Shown here: positions 1 to 7,116 of the stretch, piece by piece | Numbering within the stretch: the stretch's first letter is position 1 | Layout of the letters: each line of letters opens with the position of its first letter | Origin: Gammaproteobacteria bacterium | Lineage (GTDB): Bacteria > Pseudomonadota > Gammaproteobacteria > Burkholderiales > Rhodocyclaceae | Length of the DNA stretch: 43,266 nt | Direction: 5' to 3' | NCBI GenBank assembly: GCA_018824085.1 | Contig: JAHJHI010000048.1 | Span: 1-43,266 of the forward strand | Translations under genes and position numbers: made by a program | The notes under the pieces: model-generated | Database searches by the model: none | What the model was told of the DNA's origin: nothing | What the model saw: only the letters and a program-made list of their open reading frames with translations

Positions 1-104
1 ACCTCCACCGAGTCGATGCCCGGCAGGTCGTGAATGATGTTGGTGATGTCCGGAATGCAGTCCTCGCCCTCCAGACCGCATACCGTGATGACTGTCGTGT
101 GCAT
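1..104 (-). CDS. HMA-like small protein, 5' part only (cut by window edge)
   Basis: The first 34 codons of a minus-strand gene are visible, starting at an ATG preceded by GGAGG at good spacing. The peptide begins MHTTVITVCGLEGEDCIPDI and continues to DLPGIDSVEV, a beta-alpha-beta pattern resembling the start of heavy-metal-associated (HMA) domains, where the second strand follows a GV/GI-x-S-V-x-V stretch. The usual metal-binding GMxCxxC loop is replaced by GLEGEDC, with a single cysteine, so copper binding as in CopZ is doubtful. It is divergent from the MocR gene at 218 and shares a 113 bp intergenic region with it, so it could be that regulator's target. The family call is an inference from a short fragment. 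Confidence 0.5.
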   Translation of the reverse strand, partial: MHTTVITVCGLEGEDCIPDITNIIHDLPGIDSVE

Positions 105-217
105 GTCCGCCTCCGTCGCAATGAGCGGATGTTAGCCGCACGCGCGACATCACGCTGCAATGCGCGGCCGCCGCGCGCCGCCGCGGCCGCAGCCGGCCCG
201 CCTGCTAGCATCCGCCC

Positions 218-1633
218 ATGACGCTCTATCACGACCTCGCCGACCGTACCGCACAGCTCATCGCCACAGGCGTCCTGCGCGCCGGCGACCGCCTGCCCTC
301 GGTACGGCAGGCCTGCCGTACCCACAATCTCAGCCCGATCACCGTCACCCAGGCCTATTCGCTGCTGGAAAGCCGCGGCCTCGTCGAAGCACGGCCGCGC
401 GCCGGTTTCTTCGTGCGCGCCCGCTTGGGCAACCGGCTGCCGGAGCCCGGCATGTCCCGCCCGGCCGGTGGATCGACACAGCTGCAGGTGAGCGACTTCA
501 TCTTCCAGATACTGGACAGCGTGCGCGACCCGGCCGTGATTCCGCTCGGCTCGGGCTTCCCCGGCCCGCTCCTGTTCCCGCTGGAAAAACTCAACCGCTT
601 CCTCGCGGCCGCCGCGCGCCGCATCAAGCCGCAGGACACGCTGACCGACCTGCCGCCAGGCTACCCGGAGCTGCGCCGCCAGATCGCGCTGCGCTACCTG
701 GGCGTCGGCGCCACCGTGTCGCCGGACGACATCATCATCACCAATGGCGCGATGGAAGCGCTCAACCTCTGCCTGCAGGCCGTCACGCGGCCGGGCGACG
801 TCATCGCCGTCGAGTCGCCCGCCTTCTACGCCGGCCTGCAGGCCGCCGAGCGGCTGGGCCTGAAAGTGGTCGAAGTGCCCAGCCATCCGCGCGACGGCGT
901 GAACCTCGGCGCGCTGGAACAGCTGCTCGAGCGCCACCCGGTGCGCGCCTGCGTGTTCATGCTCAATTACTCGAACCCGAGTGGCAGCTGCATGCCGGAC
1001 GCGCACCGCCGCACGCTCATCGCCCTGCTCGACCGGCACGACGTGCCGCTGATCGAAGACGACGTCTATGCCGAACTGCACCACGGCGAACAGCCGCCGC
1101 TGTGCAGCAAGGCGCTGGACCGCGACGGCCGCGTCATGCACGTGTCGTCCTTTTCCAAATGCCTCGCGCCCGGCTTTCGCGTCGGCTGGGTCGCCGCCGG
1201 CCGCTACGCCGACGCGATCCGCCGGCAAAAACTGTCATTCAGCCTCGCCACCCCGGTCGCGCTGCAGCACGCACTGGCCGACTACCTGAAACAAGGAGGC
1301 TACGACCGCCACCTGCGCACGCTGCGCGCGACGCTGGGCGCGCAGCAGGCCGCGATGGTCGCCGACGTGGAAGCGCACTTCCCCGCCGGCACCCGGCTGG
1401 CCGAACCGCAGGGCGGCTACTTTCTGTGGCTTGAACTGCCCGAGCGCTGCGACACGCTGGCGCTGCACGGGCAAGCCCTGGCACGCGGCATCAGCATCGC
1501 GCCGGGGCCGATGTTTTCGGCGCAGCGGGACTTCCGGAATTTCGTGCGGCTGAATTTCGGGCATCCGGATACTCAGGCGCGCAGGGAGGCCGTGCAAAGT
1601 TTGGGCAAGCTGGTGACAGATCAGATCACCTAA
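218..1633 (+). CDS. MocR-type regulator (GntR winged helix fused to class I aminotransferase)
   Basis: The 471-residue protein has an N-terminal GntR winged helix (about residues 5-70, with GVLRAGDRLPSVRQA and the NLSPITVTQAYSLLESRGLV recognition region). A fold-type-I PLP aminotransferase domain fills the rest. Visible landmarks are NPSGS, EDDVYAEL, and SSFSKCLAPGFRVGW, whose Lys314 should form the Schiff base with PLP. MocR proteins typically use the aminotransferase domain to sense PLP or an amino compound and control a divergent gene; here the divergent gene is the HMA-like one at the window edge. The length is normal for the family and the PLP lysine is intact. The effector is unknown. 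Confidence 0.93.
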   Translation: MTLYHDLADRTAQLIATGVLRAGDRLPSVRQACRTHNLSPITVTQAYSLLESRGLVEARPRAGFFVRARLGNRLPEPGMSRPAGGSTQLQVSDFIFQILDSVRDPAVIPLGSGFPGPLLFPLEKLNRFLAAAARRIKPQDTLTDLPPGYPELRRQIALRYLGVGATVSPDDIIITNGAMEALNLCLQAVTRPGDVIAVESPAFYAGLQAAERLGLKVVEVPSHPRDGVNLGALEQLLERHPVRACVFMLNYSNPSGSCMPDAHRRTLIALLDRHDVPLIEDDVYAELHHGEQPPLCSKALDRDGRVMHVSSFSKCLAPGFRVGWVAAGRYADAIRRQKLSFSLATPVALQHALADYLKQGGYDRHLRTLRATLGAQQAAMVADVEAHFPAGTRLAEPQGGYFLWLELPERCDTLALHGQALARGISIAPGPMFSAQRDFRNFVRLNFGHPDTQARREAVQSLGKLVTDQIT

Positions 1634-1662
1634 CCTCAACGGTGGAAGACGTTCCTTGGACT

Positions 1663-2898
1663 ATGACGAAGACTGATTCCGTTTGCTTCCACCGAAGAGC
1701 GCGCGTAAGGGTTTATCTCGATAGTAGTGACTACTCAACCCTCTCCAATCCAGGGCTTTCTGACCATTTGGCGACATGTTGTACTCGTCTGTTCGAGCTA
1801 TCGAATGCTGGGCTTTTGCGCATGTACTTTTCTAGCGCTCATATAAGTGAGATGTCTCCTCTGGAGGCACAGTTCGTGGATGCTGCTGTAAGGAGAGCCA
1901 ATTTACTCGGGAGCTTGTGTGGGCGTAACGCCTTACTATCGCTGGACCAACTTTTGGCCGGGGAGCTGCGGTTTGCTCATGGGCTGGCCAGTGTTTTGCC
2001 AGATGCACAGGCGCTGAATGGGGATTGGTTCCCTGGGGGAGTCGCTAGCATTTCGCCTGTCGCGAAGATCGACGTTAGCGAGACGGTGGGCGAAGTGATA
2101 TCAGAAGCCGCTCCCAATCGTAAGACCCGTAGGCAGGCCGAACGCAGGTTTCTGAAGAACGGTCAGATTCGTGCGGCGTTTCGATCCTCATTGTTGACGA
2201 ACGCGCGCATCGCGAGTCTCGACGATATCCTATCGTCCTACCCCATACGACCGCAGGATGCTCGTGTATTAGCACGGTTTGCGGTCGGCGATGCCACAGA
2301 AGAAGAAGCGCAGCACGCATTCGTCGAGAGTCTTCGCGATCCTGCATGGATGATGATGTGGTATCGAGATCATCATGCCAAGCTGACCCCATTTGTCGAA
2401 TGGACGCGCAGTCCAGGTAGAGTTTTGCATGCAGCCACCGAGGAGATGGCAAGCCATGTAGCAATGCTTCGCCGTGATGAGAATAGTCACCGTGTCGCTT
2501 CATCGGGCACGTTACCGTCAGCCGAGGGATGGCGGCACTCCCAAGACGAGTTGTTGGTGCACCTTGCTGAGCGGCTTACTCGAGCACTGCTTGGACTTGA
2601 GCTTCCGGCACTCAGTGTGGAGCGCATTGACGCAGCATGTCCGGGCCTGTCCGTAGGTGTACGCTCACTGCACAGCGCTTTGTGGACATCAACCCTCGCG
2701 ACTCCGCGGAAAAGCAAACCCAGCGACCTTCCCGATGCCCTGCATGCAATGTATGCGCCGTACGTAGACGTCTTTCGTGCCGATACATTTATGGCGCCTT
2801 ACATCGACACGTATGCTCGCCGTTTCGGAACGCTGGTCGTCTCTAAGCTCAGTGATTTGTTACCCCAAGTGGAGAGCAGGTTGAACAGCGATGATTGA
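1663..2898 (+). CDS. Orphan protein with split PIN-like nuclease signature, acquired gene
   Basis: I do not recognise a named family. From the ATG at 1663 the protein is 411 residues; a GTG at 1642 is an alternative without a Shine-Dalgarno. The N terminus has VRVYLDSSDYS (Asp20, Asp23), then FSSAHISEM (Glu63), as in the first strand and helix region of PIN domains. The C terminus carries SDLPDALHAMYAPYVDVFRAD (about 354-374), which looks like the last PIN helix-strand with further acidic residues. About 280 mostly helical residues separate the two, so this would be a PIN-like fold with a long insertion. Base composition is clearly lower in GC (roughly 55% in sampled lines) and codon use differs from both neighbours, indicating transfer. 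There is no partner gene that would make a classical toxin-antitoxin pair. RNase activity is an inference. Confidence 0.6.
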   Translation: MTKTDSVCFHRRARVRVYLDSSDYSTLSNPGLSDHLATCCTRLFELSNAGLLRMYFSSAHISEMSPLEAQFVDAAVRRANLLGSLCGRNALLSLDQLLAGELRFAHGLASVLPDAQALNGDWFPGGVASISPVAKIDVSETVGEVISEAAPNRKTRRQAERRFLKNGQIRAAFRSSLLTNARIASLDDILSSYPIRPQDARVLARFAVGDATEEEAQHAFVESLRDPAWMMMWYRDHHAKLTPFVEWTRSPGRVLHAATEEMASHVAMLRRDENSHRVASSGTLPSAEGWRHSQDELLVHLAERLTRALLGLELPALSVERIDAACPGLSVGVRSLHSALWTSTLATPRKSKPSDLPDALHAMYAPYVDVFRADTFMAPYIDTYARRFGTLVVSKLSDLLPQVESRLNSDD

Positions 2899-3006
2899 AA
2901 AAGTGCTTCCCCGATTCAACCGCAAAATTTTGTCGCAGAGTGTTCGAGCAATGCCGCTGACACGCAACGATTAGACCGCCTGCCTGAAGTCTCCGATCTC
3001 CTAATC

Positions 3007-3330
3007 ATGTTTACCTCCACCTTCACCTTCGCCAAAGGCCAGTACGACGAAGAGTTCCACGCGCTGGACGCGGTCATCGCCGGGGTCGCCCGCTCCATTC
3101 CGGGCTACCTCGGCGAGGAAGCCTGGGAAAACACCCAGACCGGGCTCATTTCGAATATCTATTACTGGGATTCGATGGACGCGCTGCAGGCACTGATGCA
3201 GCACCCGGAGCACATCAGGGCCAAGCAGCTTCAGGCGCGCTGGCTCAAGGGCTATCAGGTAGTGATCGCGCAGGTGGTGCGCACGTACGGCGACCAAGGC
3301 ATCCCGCATCCGCTCGCGTCGGTGAGCTGA
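3007..3330 (+). CDS. ABM-like (antibiotic biosynthesis monooxygenase fold) small protein
   Basis: A 107-residue protein with a ferredoxin-like alpha/beta pattern typical of the ABM/dimeric alpha-beta barrel superfamily. The start MFTSTFTFAKG is followed by IPGYLGEEAWENTQTGLISNIYYWDSMDALQALMQHPEHIRAKQ, in which the W-D-S-M-D-AL motif and the H-P-E-H-I-x-A-K stretch recur in this superfamily. Members dimerise; some are cofactor-free oxygenases or haem-degrading enzymes, while many have no known substrate. The GC content returns to the regional norm here, just after the foreign gene at 1663. No catalytic assignment is possible from the sequence. Confidence 0.75.
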   Translation: MFTSTFTFAKGQYDEEFHALDAVIAGVARSIPGYLGEEAWENTQTGLISNIYYWDSMDALQALMQHPEHIRAKQLQARWLKGYQVVIAQVVRTYGDQGIPHPLASVS

Positions 3331-3447
3331 TCCGCATCAAGGGGCGTGACGGACTCCATCTGTGCCTATATTTATTCAGAATATCTGAATCTATTCCTGT
3401 CCGCGCGTGGCGGGTGTACTGCAGGCATCCCTTTCCGGAGCCTGTTG
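3331..3447 (+). promoter_or_regulatory. ccoG upstream region with 17-bp palindromic operator
   Basis: An AT-rich patch in otherwise GC-rich DNA. Positions 3374-3390 read ATTCAGA-ATA-TCTGAAT, a perfect 7+3+7 inverted repeat, immediately downstream of a TATATT (3367-3372) that could be a -10 box. The -35 side is poor. An operator overlapping the start of transcription suits repression. The dyad resembles those bound by ArsR/SmtB-type regulators more than the FNR/Anr box TTGAT-N4-ATCAA, but the binding protein is not identified. Confidence 0.5.
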
Positions 3448-4848
3448 ATGAACACCGATATGCCGCTGGCGGGAGGCGCGTCCGGCGCCATCCGCGCCGT
3501 GCCACTCACTTTCCATCCCCGCCCGGGCACCGTGCATGCGCGTGCGGTATCCGGGCGGTTCAATGGCTTGCGCTGGGCCATGGCGTGGTTCACGCAGGCC
3601 ATCTTCTACGGCGGCGTGTGGCTCACCTGGCGTGATGGCGACGTGGTGCGCCCGGCGCTGTGGATGGACATCGCGCACGAGCGGCTTTACCTGTTCGATT
3701 GGGTGCTGTGGCCGCAGGACGCGCTGCTGTTCGCCTTCGCGCTCATCGTCGCGGCGCTGGCGCTGTTCTTCGTGACCGCGCTGGCAGGACGGCTGTTCTG
3801 CGGCTTCGCCTGTCCGCAGACGGTGTACACGATGATGTTCACGTGGGTGGAAGCGCGCGTCGAGGGCAAGCCGGCGGCGCGCCGTGCGCTGGACACCGCG
3901 CCCTGGGGGCTGCGCAAGGCGGCGCTCAAGGGTGCGAAGCACGCGCTGTGGCTGGCGCTGGCGGCATGGACGGCGATCACCTTCGTCGGCTATTTCACGC
4001 CGATCCGCGATCTGCTGCCGCGCCTCACGGCCTGGGACGTCGGCATGTGGGAAGGCTTCTGGCTGCTGTTCTACGCCGCCTTCACCTATCTGCAGGCCGG
4101 CTTCGCGCGCGAATCGGTGTGTCAGCACATGTGCCCGTACTCGCGCTTCCAGGGCGTCATGACCGACGCACACACGCGTCAGGTCGGCTATGACAGGCTG
4201 CGCGGCGAGCCCCGTGCGCATGCGCGCAGCAGCGGCGCTGGCGACTGCGTGGACTGCACGATCTGCGTGCAGGTGTGCCCGCCCGGCATCGACATCCGCA
4301 ATGGTGTGCAGTACGCCTGCATCAACTGCGGCTTGTGCGTCGATGCCTGCGACACGGTGATGGACAAGGTCGGCCGCGCCCGCGGCTTGATCCGCTACGC
4401 GTCCGAACACGTGCTGTCCGGACGCGCCCCCACAGCGGTACAGCCACGCGTGAAGCTCTACGCCTCGCTGCTCGCGCTATTTACTGCGCTGGGTGTGTGG
4501 CAGATGGCGAGCCGGCCCGAAGTGCGGCTGGACGTGCTGCGCGACCGCGGCGTGCTGATGCGCGAAACGGCGGACGGACGCATCGAGAATGCCTATGTGC
4601 TGAAGGTGGCCAACCTGACGCGCGGGGCGGTCGAGTACGTCGCGCAGGTTGAAGGTGTGCCGGGAGCCACCATCATCGGCAACGACCGGCTGCGCGTGGC
4701 CGCGAACAGCGTGGCCAGCCTGCGGCTCACCGTGTCGGCGCCGGACGACGGCACGCTGCGCGGGGCGCAGCCGCTGGACATCGCGGTGGCACCTCAGGGG
4801 CGGCGCAACGCGGCAGCGGGCGCCAGCAGCCGCTTCCTGTTCCCATGA
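3448..4848 (+). CDS. ccoG: Cytochrome c oxidase accessory protein CcoG (FixG/RdxA family)
   Basis: A membrane-bound iron-sulfur protein associated with copper delivery and assembly of cbb3-type cytochrome oxidase. The start at 3448 has GGAG eight bases upstream; an earlier in-frame ATG at 3346 would add an untypical hydrophobic leader and run through the operator. Several membrane segments are visible. Motifs include CGFACPQTVYTMMFTWVE, ESVCQHMCPYSRFQG, and two 4Fe-4S sets: CVDCTICVQVCPPGID, then CINCGLCVDACD. The C-terminal 120 residues match the Ig-like FixG tail. Length is 466 residues, normal for the family. No ccoNOQP or ccoIS lies in the window, so the gene stands alone. It converges with the MocR gene at 4854, with only five bases between the stop codons. 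Confidence 0.95.
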   Translation: MNTDMPLAGGASGAIRAVPLTFHPRPGTVHARAVSGRFNGLRWAMAWFTQAIFYGGVWLTWRDGDVVRPALWMDIAHERLYLFDWVLWPQDALLFAFALIVAALALFFVTALAGRLFCGFACPQTVYTMMFTWVEARVEGKPAARRALDTAPWGLRKAALKGAKHALWLALAAWTAITFVGYFTPIRDLLPRLTAWDVGMWEGFWLLFYAAFTYLQAGFARESVCQHMCPYSRFQGVMTDAHTRQVGYDRLRGEPRAHARSSGAGDCVDCTICVQVCPPGIDIRNGVQYACINCGLCVDACDTVMDKVGRARGLIRYASEHVLSGRAPTAVQPRVKLYASLLALFTALGVWQMASRPEVRLDVLRDRGVLMRETADGRIENAYVLKVANLTRGAVEYVAQVEGVPGATIIGNDRLRVAANSVASLRLTVSAPDDGTLRGAQPLDIAVAPQGRRNAAAGASSRFLFP

Positions 4849-4853
4849 GCACC

Positions 4854-6245
4854 TCACATCACGTTGGCATGCGGGTGCAGCGGGTGTTCCAGTGCGTCGG
4901 CAATGAGGCGCAGCGCGAAGTCGCAGTCATCGCGCGACATCGGGCCGCCCAGACAGACGCGCACTGCCTCGGGCGGCGTGCCGTCGGTGCTGAAGGCCGC
5001 GCTGGCCACGACGGCCACACCGCGCGCGCGCAGGCCGGATGCGAATTCGACCATGGACGCTTCGGCGTCGAGCGGCAGCCACAGGTGGAAGCCTTCGGGC
5101 TGCGCGCGCAGCGCCCGCCCGGCCAGATGGCGCGCCGCCATCGACTGACGCGCCATTGATTCGGCGCGGATCGCCTGCAGCATCGCCTCGGCCGTGCCGT
5201 CGTTGATCCAGCGTGTCGCGAGCGCCGTGGTGACGGGCGAACACATGACGGTGGTGGCGCGCAGCGCGCCGGCCAGCCGCTCCGCCTGGCGCGGGCCGGG
5301 CGCGTGGATGTAGGCGGCGCGCAGACCGGCGCCGAAGCACTTCGACAGACCGCCGATGTAGTAGGTCAGCGCCGGCGCCAGCGTGGCCAGCGGCGGCGGC
5401 GCGTCGCGCGGCAGCATGGCGTAGGCGTCGTCCTCGATGATGGGCACGGCGTAGCGCAGCGCGACGTCGACCAGCGCCTCGCGGCGCGCGCGCGTGAAGG
5501 TGGCGGTGGTGGGATTGAGCAGCGTCGGATTGCAGTACAGCGCGCGCGGCTTCAGCGTCTTGCAGGCATGCTCGAAGGCGTCGACGTTCGGGCCGTCGTC
5601 ATCCAGCGGCAGCGCGTGCAGTTGCACGCCGAGTTGCGCGGCAATGGCCTTGATGCCCGGATAGGTGAGCGACTCGACGCAGATCATTTCACCGGGGCGC
5701 GCCAGCAGCGACACCAGCGCCGTCAGCCCGGCATGGATGCCGGGGCAGGTCAGCACGCGTTCCACCGCGCACAGCGGCAGGCGCTGCTGCAGCCAGCGCA
5801 CGCCGGCGACGCGGTCCTCGCGCGTGCCGCCGAAGTCCTGGTAGCGCAGCATGTCGTGCCAGTCCGACTGCGCCATCACCTGCGCAGCGCTGTCGCGCAG
5901 CTGTGCCATCAGCGCCGCGTCCTGCGGCTCGGGCGGCAGGTTCATCGTCATTTCCGCGCCGCTGCCGCCGCGCAGCTTGATGCCGGGCGAGCTGCCGCGC
6001 ACGAAGGTGCCCATGCCGGCGCGCGAATCGATCAGGCCGCGCTTGCGCGCTTCGGCATAGCCGCGCGCCACGGTGGTGTAGTTCAGTTCGAGGTCTTCGG
6101 CCAGCTCGCGCAGTGTGGGCAGGCGGTCACGCGCGCTGAGCCGGCCGCTGCGCATGTCTTCGGCGATGAGGTCGGCGATCAGCAGATAGGCCGGCTTGCC
6201 GCCGTTGCGTATGCGCTTGAGCCAGAGCTGCGAAGTCTTGTCCAT
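4854..6245 (-). CDS. MocR-type regulator, last gene of the Nit1C operon
   Basis: The 463-residue protein starts MDKTSQLWLKRIRNGGKPAY and carries a GntR winged helix (about residues 15-85: GRLSARDRLPTLRELAEDL, NYTTVARGYAEARKRGLI). A class I aminotransferase-like domain follows, with NPTLLNPTTATFT, IIEDDAYAML and GGLSKCFGAGLRAAYIH, in which Lys302 is the PLP lysine. It starts ten bases after the stop of the LnmK-like gene and in the same direction, so it is probably cotranscribed with the Nit1C genes. Most MocR genes sit divergent from their target. It could be the operon's own PLP- or amine-sensing regulator, or a biosynthetic aminotransferase that kept its DNA-binding domain. The Shine-Dalgarno is weak. 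Confidence 0.92.
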   Translation of the reverse strand: MDKTSQLWLKRIRNGGKPAYLLIADLIAEDMRSGRLSARDRLPTLRELAEDLELNYTTVARGYAEARKRGLIDSRAGMGTFVRGSSPGIKLRGGSGAEMTMNLPPEPQDAALMAQLRDSAAQVMAQSDWHDMLRYQDFGGTREDRVAGVRWLQQRLPLCAVERVLTCPGIHAGLTALVSLLARPGEMICVESLTYPGIKAIAAQLGVQLHALPLDDDGPNVDAFEHACKTLKPRALYCNPTLLNPTTATFTRARREALVDVALRYAVPIIEDDAYAMLPRDAPPPLATLAPALTYYIGGLSKCFGAGLRAAYIHAPGPRQAERLAGALRATTVMCSPVTTALATRWINDGTAEAMLQAIRAESMARQSMAARHLAGRALRAQPEGFHLWLPLDAEASMVEFASGLRARGVAVVASAAFSTDGTPPEAVRVCLGGPMSRDDCDFALRLIADALEHPLHPHANVM

Positions 6246-6255
6246 CGGGTGTCGG

Positions 6256-7116
6256 TCAGACCAGTCGTCGTTTGCGGGTGAGCACGTCGGCGATGCGCAC
6301 GCCGTCTGCGTTGCGGCGCACGCGCCACCAGTGCGCAAGATCCGCCGCGTCCTCGCGCGCCGCCAGCAGTTCGACCCGCACCGTCTCGCCGGGATCGATG
6401 TTGCCGTAGAAATACAGTTCGCGCTCGCTGGTGATCGCCGGGCGCAGCCCGAAGCAGGCCAGCTCGGCGCGATCGGCCAGTGCCTGGAAACTGGCGAAGT
6501 ACAGCAGGCCGGCGCCGTTGAAATCATTGTGCGGACACGGCGTGAACGCGGCCGCGCACAGCGCCTCGCCATGGGCCACGGGTTGCAGCCCCATGCGCGC
6601 GACGCCTTCGCCACTGCGGAACAGCCGGGCGCGCGCCTGCAGCGACAGCGCGGCGTCGGCCAATGCCGGGTCGCCATTGCCGGTGCCCTCGACCGGCGCA
6701 CGCACGATGTCGCGGTTGCTGCCGCCGTCGCGCCGCACGAAGGCCGACAGCAGCTCGACGCGCGCCGCACGCAGCGTGCCGCTGCGCAGCGTCTGCGCGC
6801 TGAAGTGCCGGGCGCGGCCGGGCGAGGTCGCGCGCACGGACAGCGAGAACGGCGCGTTCTCGCCCAGCGCATCGAGCTGCGCCTCGCGCAGATGCACCGC
6901 CGTCAGCGCGGCATAGCTCCTGTGCCCGGCGGCATCGGCAAACGCCGGCCGCTGCATGCCCTGCGCGCGCGCGATCGCCAGCCAGTGCAGGTGGCCGCAC
7001 TCCTTCAGCAACCAGTTCTCCGACAGCCCGTACAGCCCGAGTTGCGGCATGCCGGCGCAGTAGTGCTGCTGCAGCGCAGCCGGCGGCCGCAGGCGCTCGG
7101 CGGCGTCCATCAGCAT
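6256..7116 (-). CDS. LnmK/Pnap_2097-family acyltransferase-like hot-dog protein
   Basis: A 286-residue protein starting MLMDAAERL. The ATG at 7116 is preceded by GGAGG at seven bases, and the next in-frame ATG at 7110 overlaps the upstream stop as TGATG. Features such as GMPQLGLYGLSENWLLKECGH, HNDFNGAGLLYFASFQALADRAEL and a C-terminal ELYFYGNIDPGETVRVELL look like the double hot-dog LnmK/Pnap_2097 group. LnmK itself acts as a methylmalonyl-CoA acyltransferase/decarboxylase in leinamycin biosynthesis. Here an acyl-CoA or acyl-carrier substrate is an inference. It is embedded between the flavoenzyme and MocR genes of the Nit1C operon and would supply an acylation step absent from the core cluster. 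Confidence 0.7.
   Translation of the reverse strand: MLMDAAERLRPPAALQQHYCAGMPQLGLYGLSENWLLKECGHLHWLAIARAQGMQRPAFADAAGHRSYAALTAVHLREAQLDALGENAPFSLSVRATSPGRARHFSAQTLRSGTLRAARVELLSAFVRRDGGSNRDIVRAPVEGTGNGDPALADAALSLQARARLFRSGEGVARMGLQPVAHGEALCAAAFTPCPHNDFNGAGLLYFASFQALADRAELACFGLRPAITSERELYFYGNIDPGETVRVELLAAREDAADLAHWWRVRRNADGVRIADVLTRKRRLV

Noticed and set aside
160-1434. Long alternative-frame open reading frame over the first MocR gene
   Set aside because: High-GC coding shadow: Arg/Ala/Pro-rich translation with no domain, while the other frame gives a complete MocR protein.
1663-2898. Classical type II toxin-antitoxin pair for the PIN-like gene
   Set aside because: VapC toxins are about 130 residues and have a small antitoxin gene just upstream; neither holds here.
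3346-3447. Earlier ATG of ccoG at 3346
   Set aside because: It would place the palindromic operator and -10-like box inside the coding region and lacks a Shine-Dalgarno; 3448 has GGAG.
3391-4410. 339-codon antisense frame over ccoG
   Set aside because: Low-complexity His/Arg/Ala-rich translation without a Shine-Dalgarno; a shadow of ccoG.
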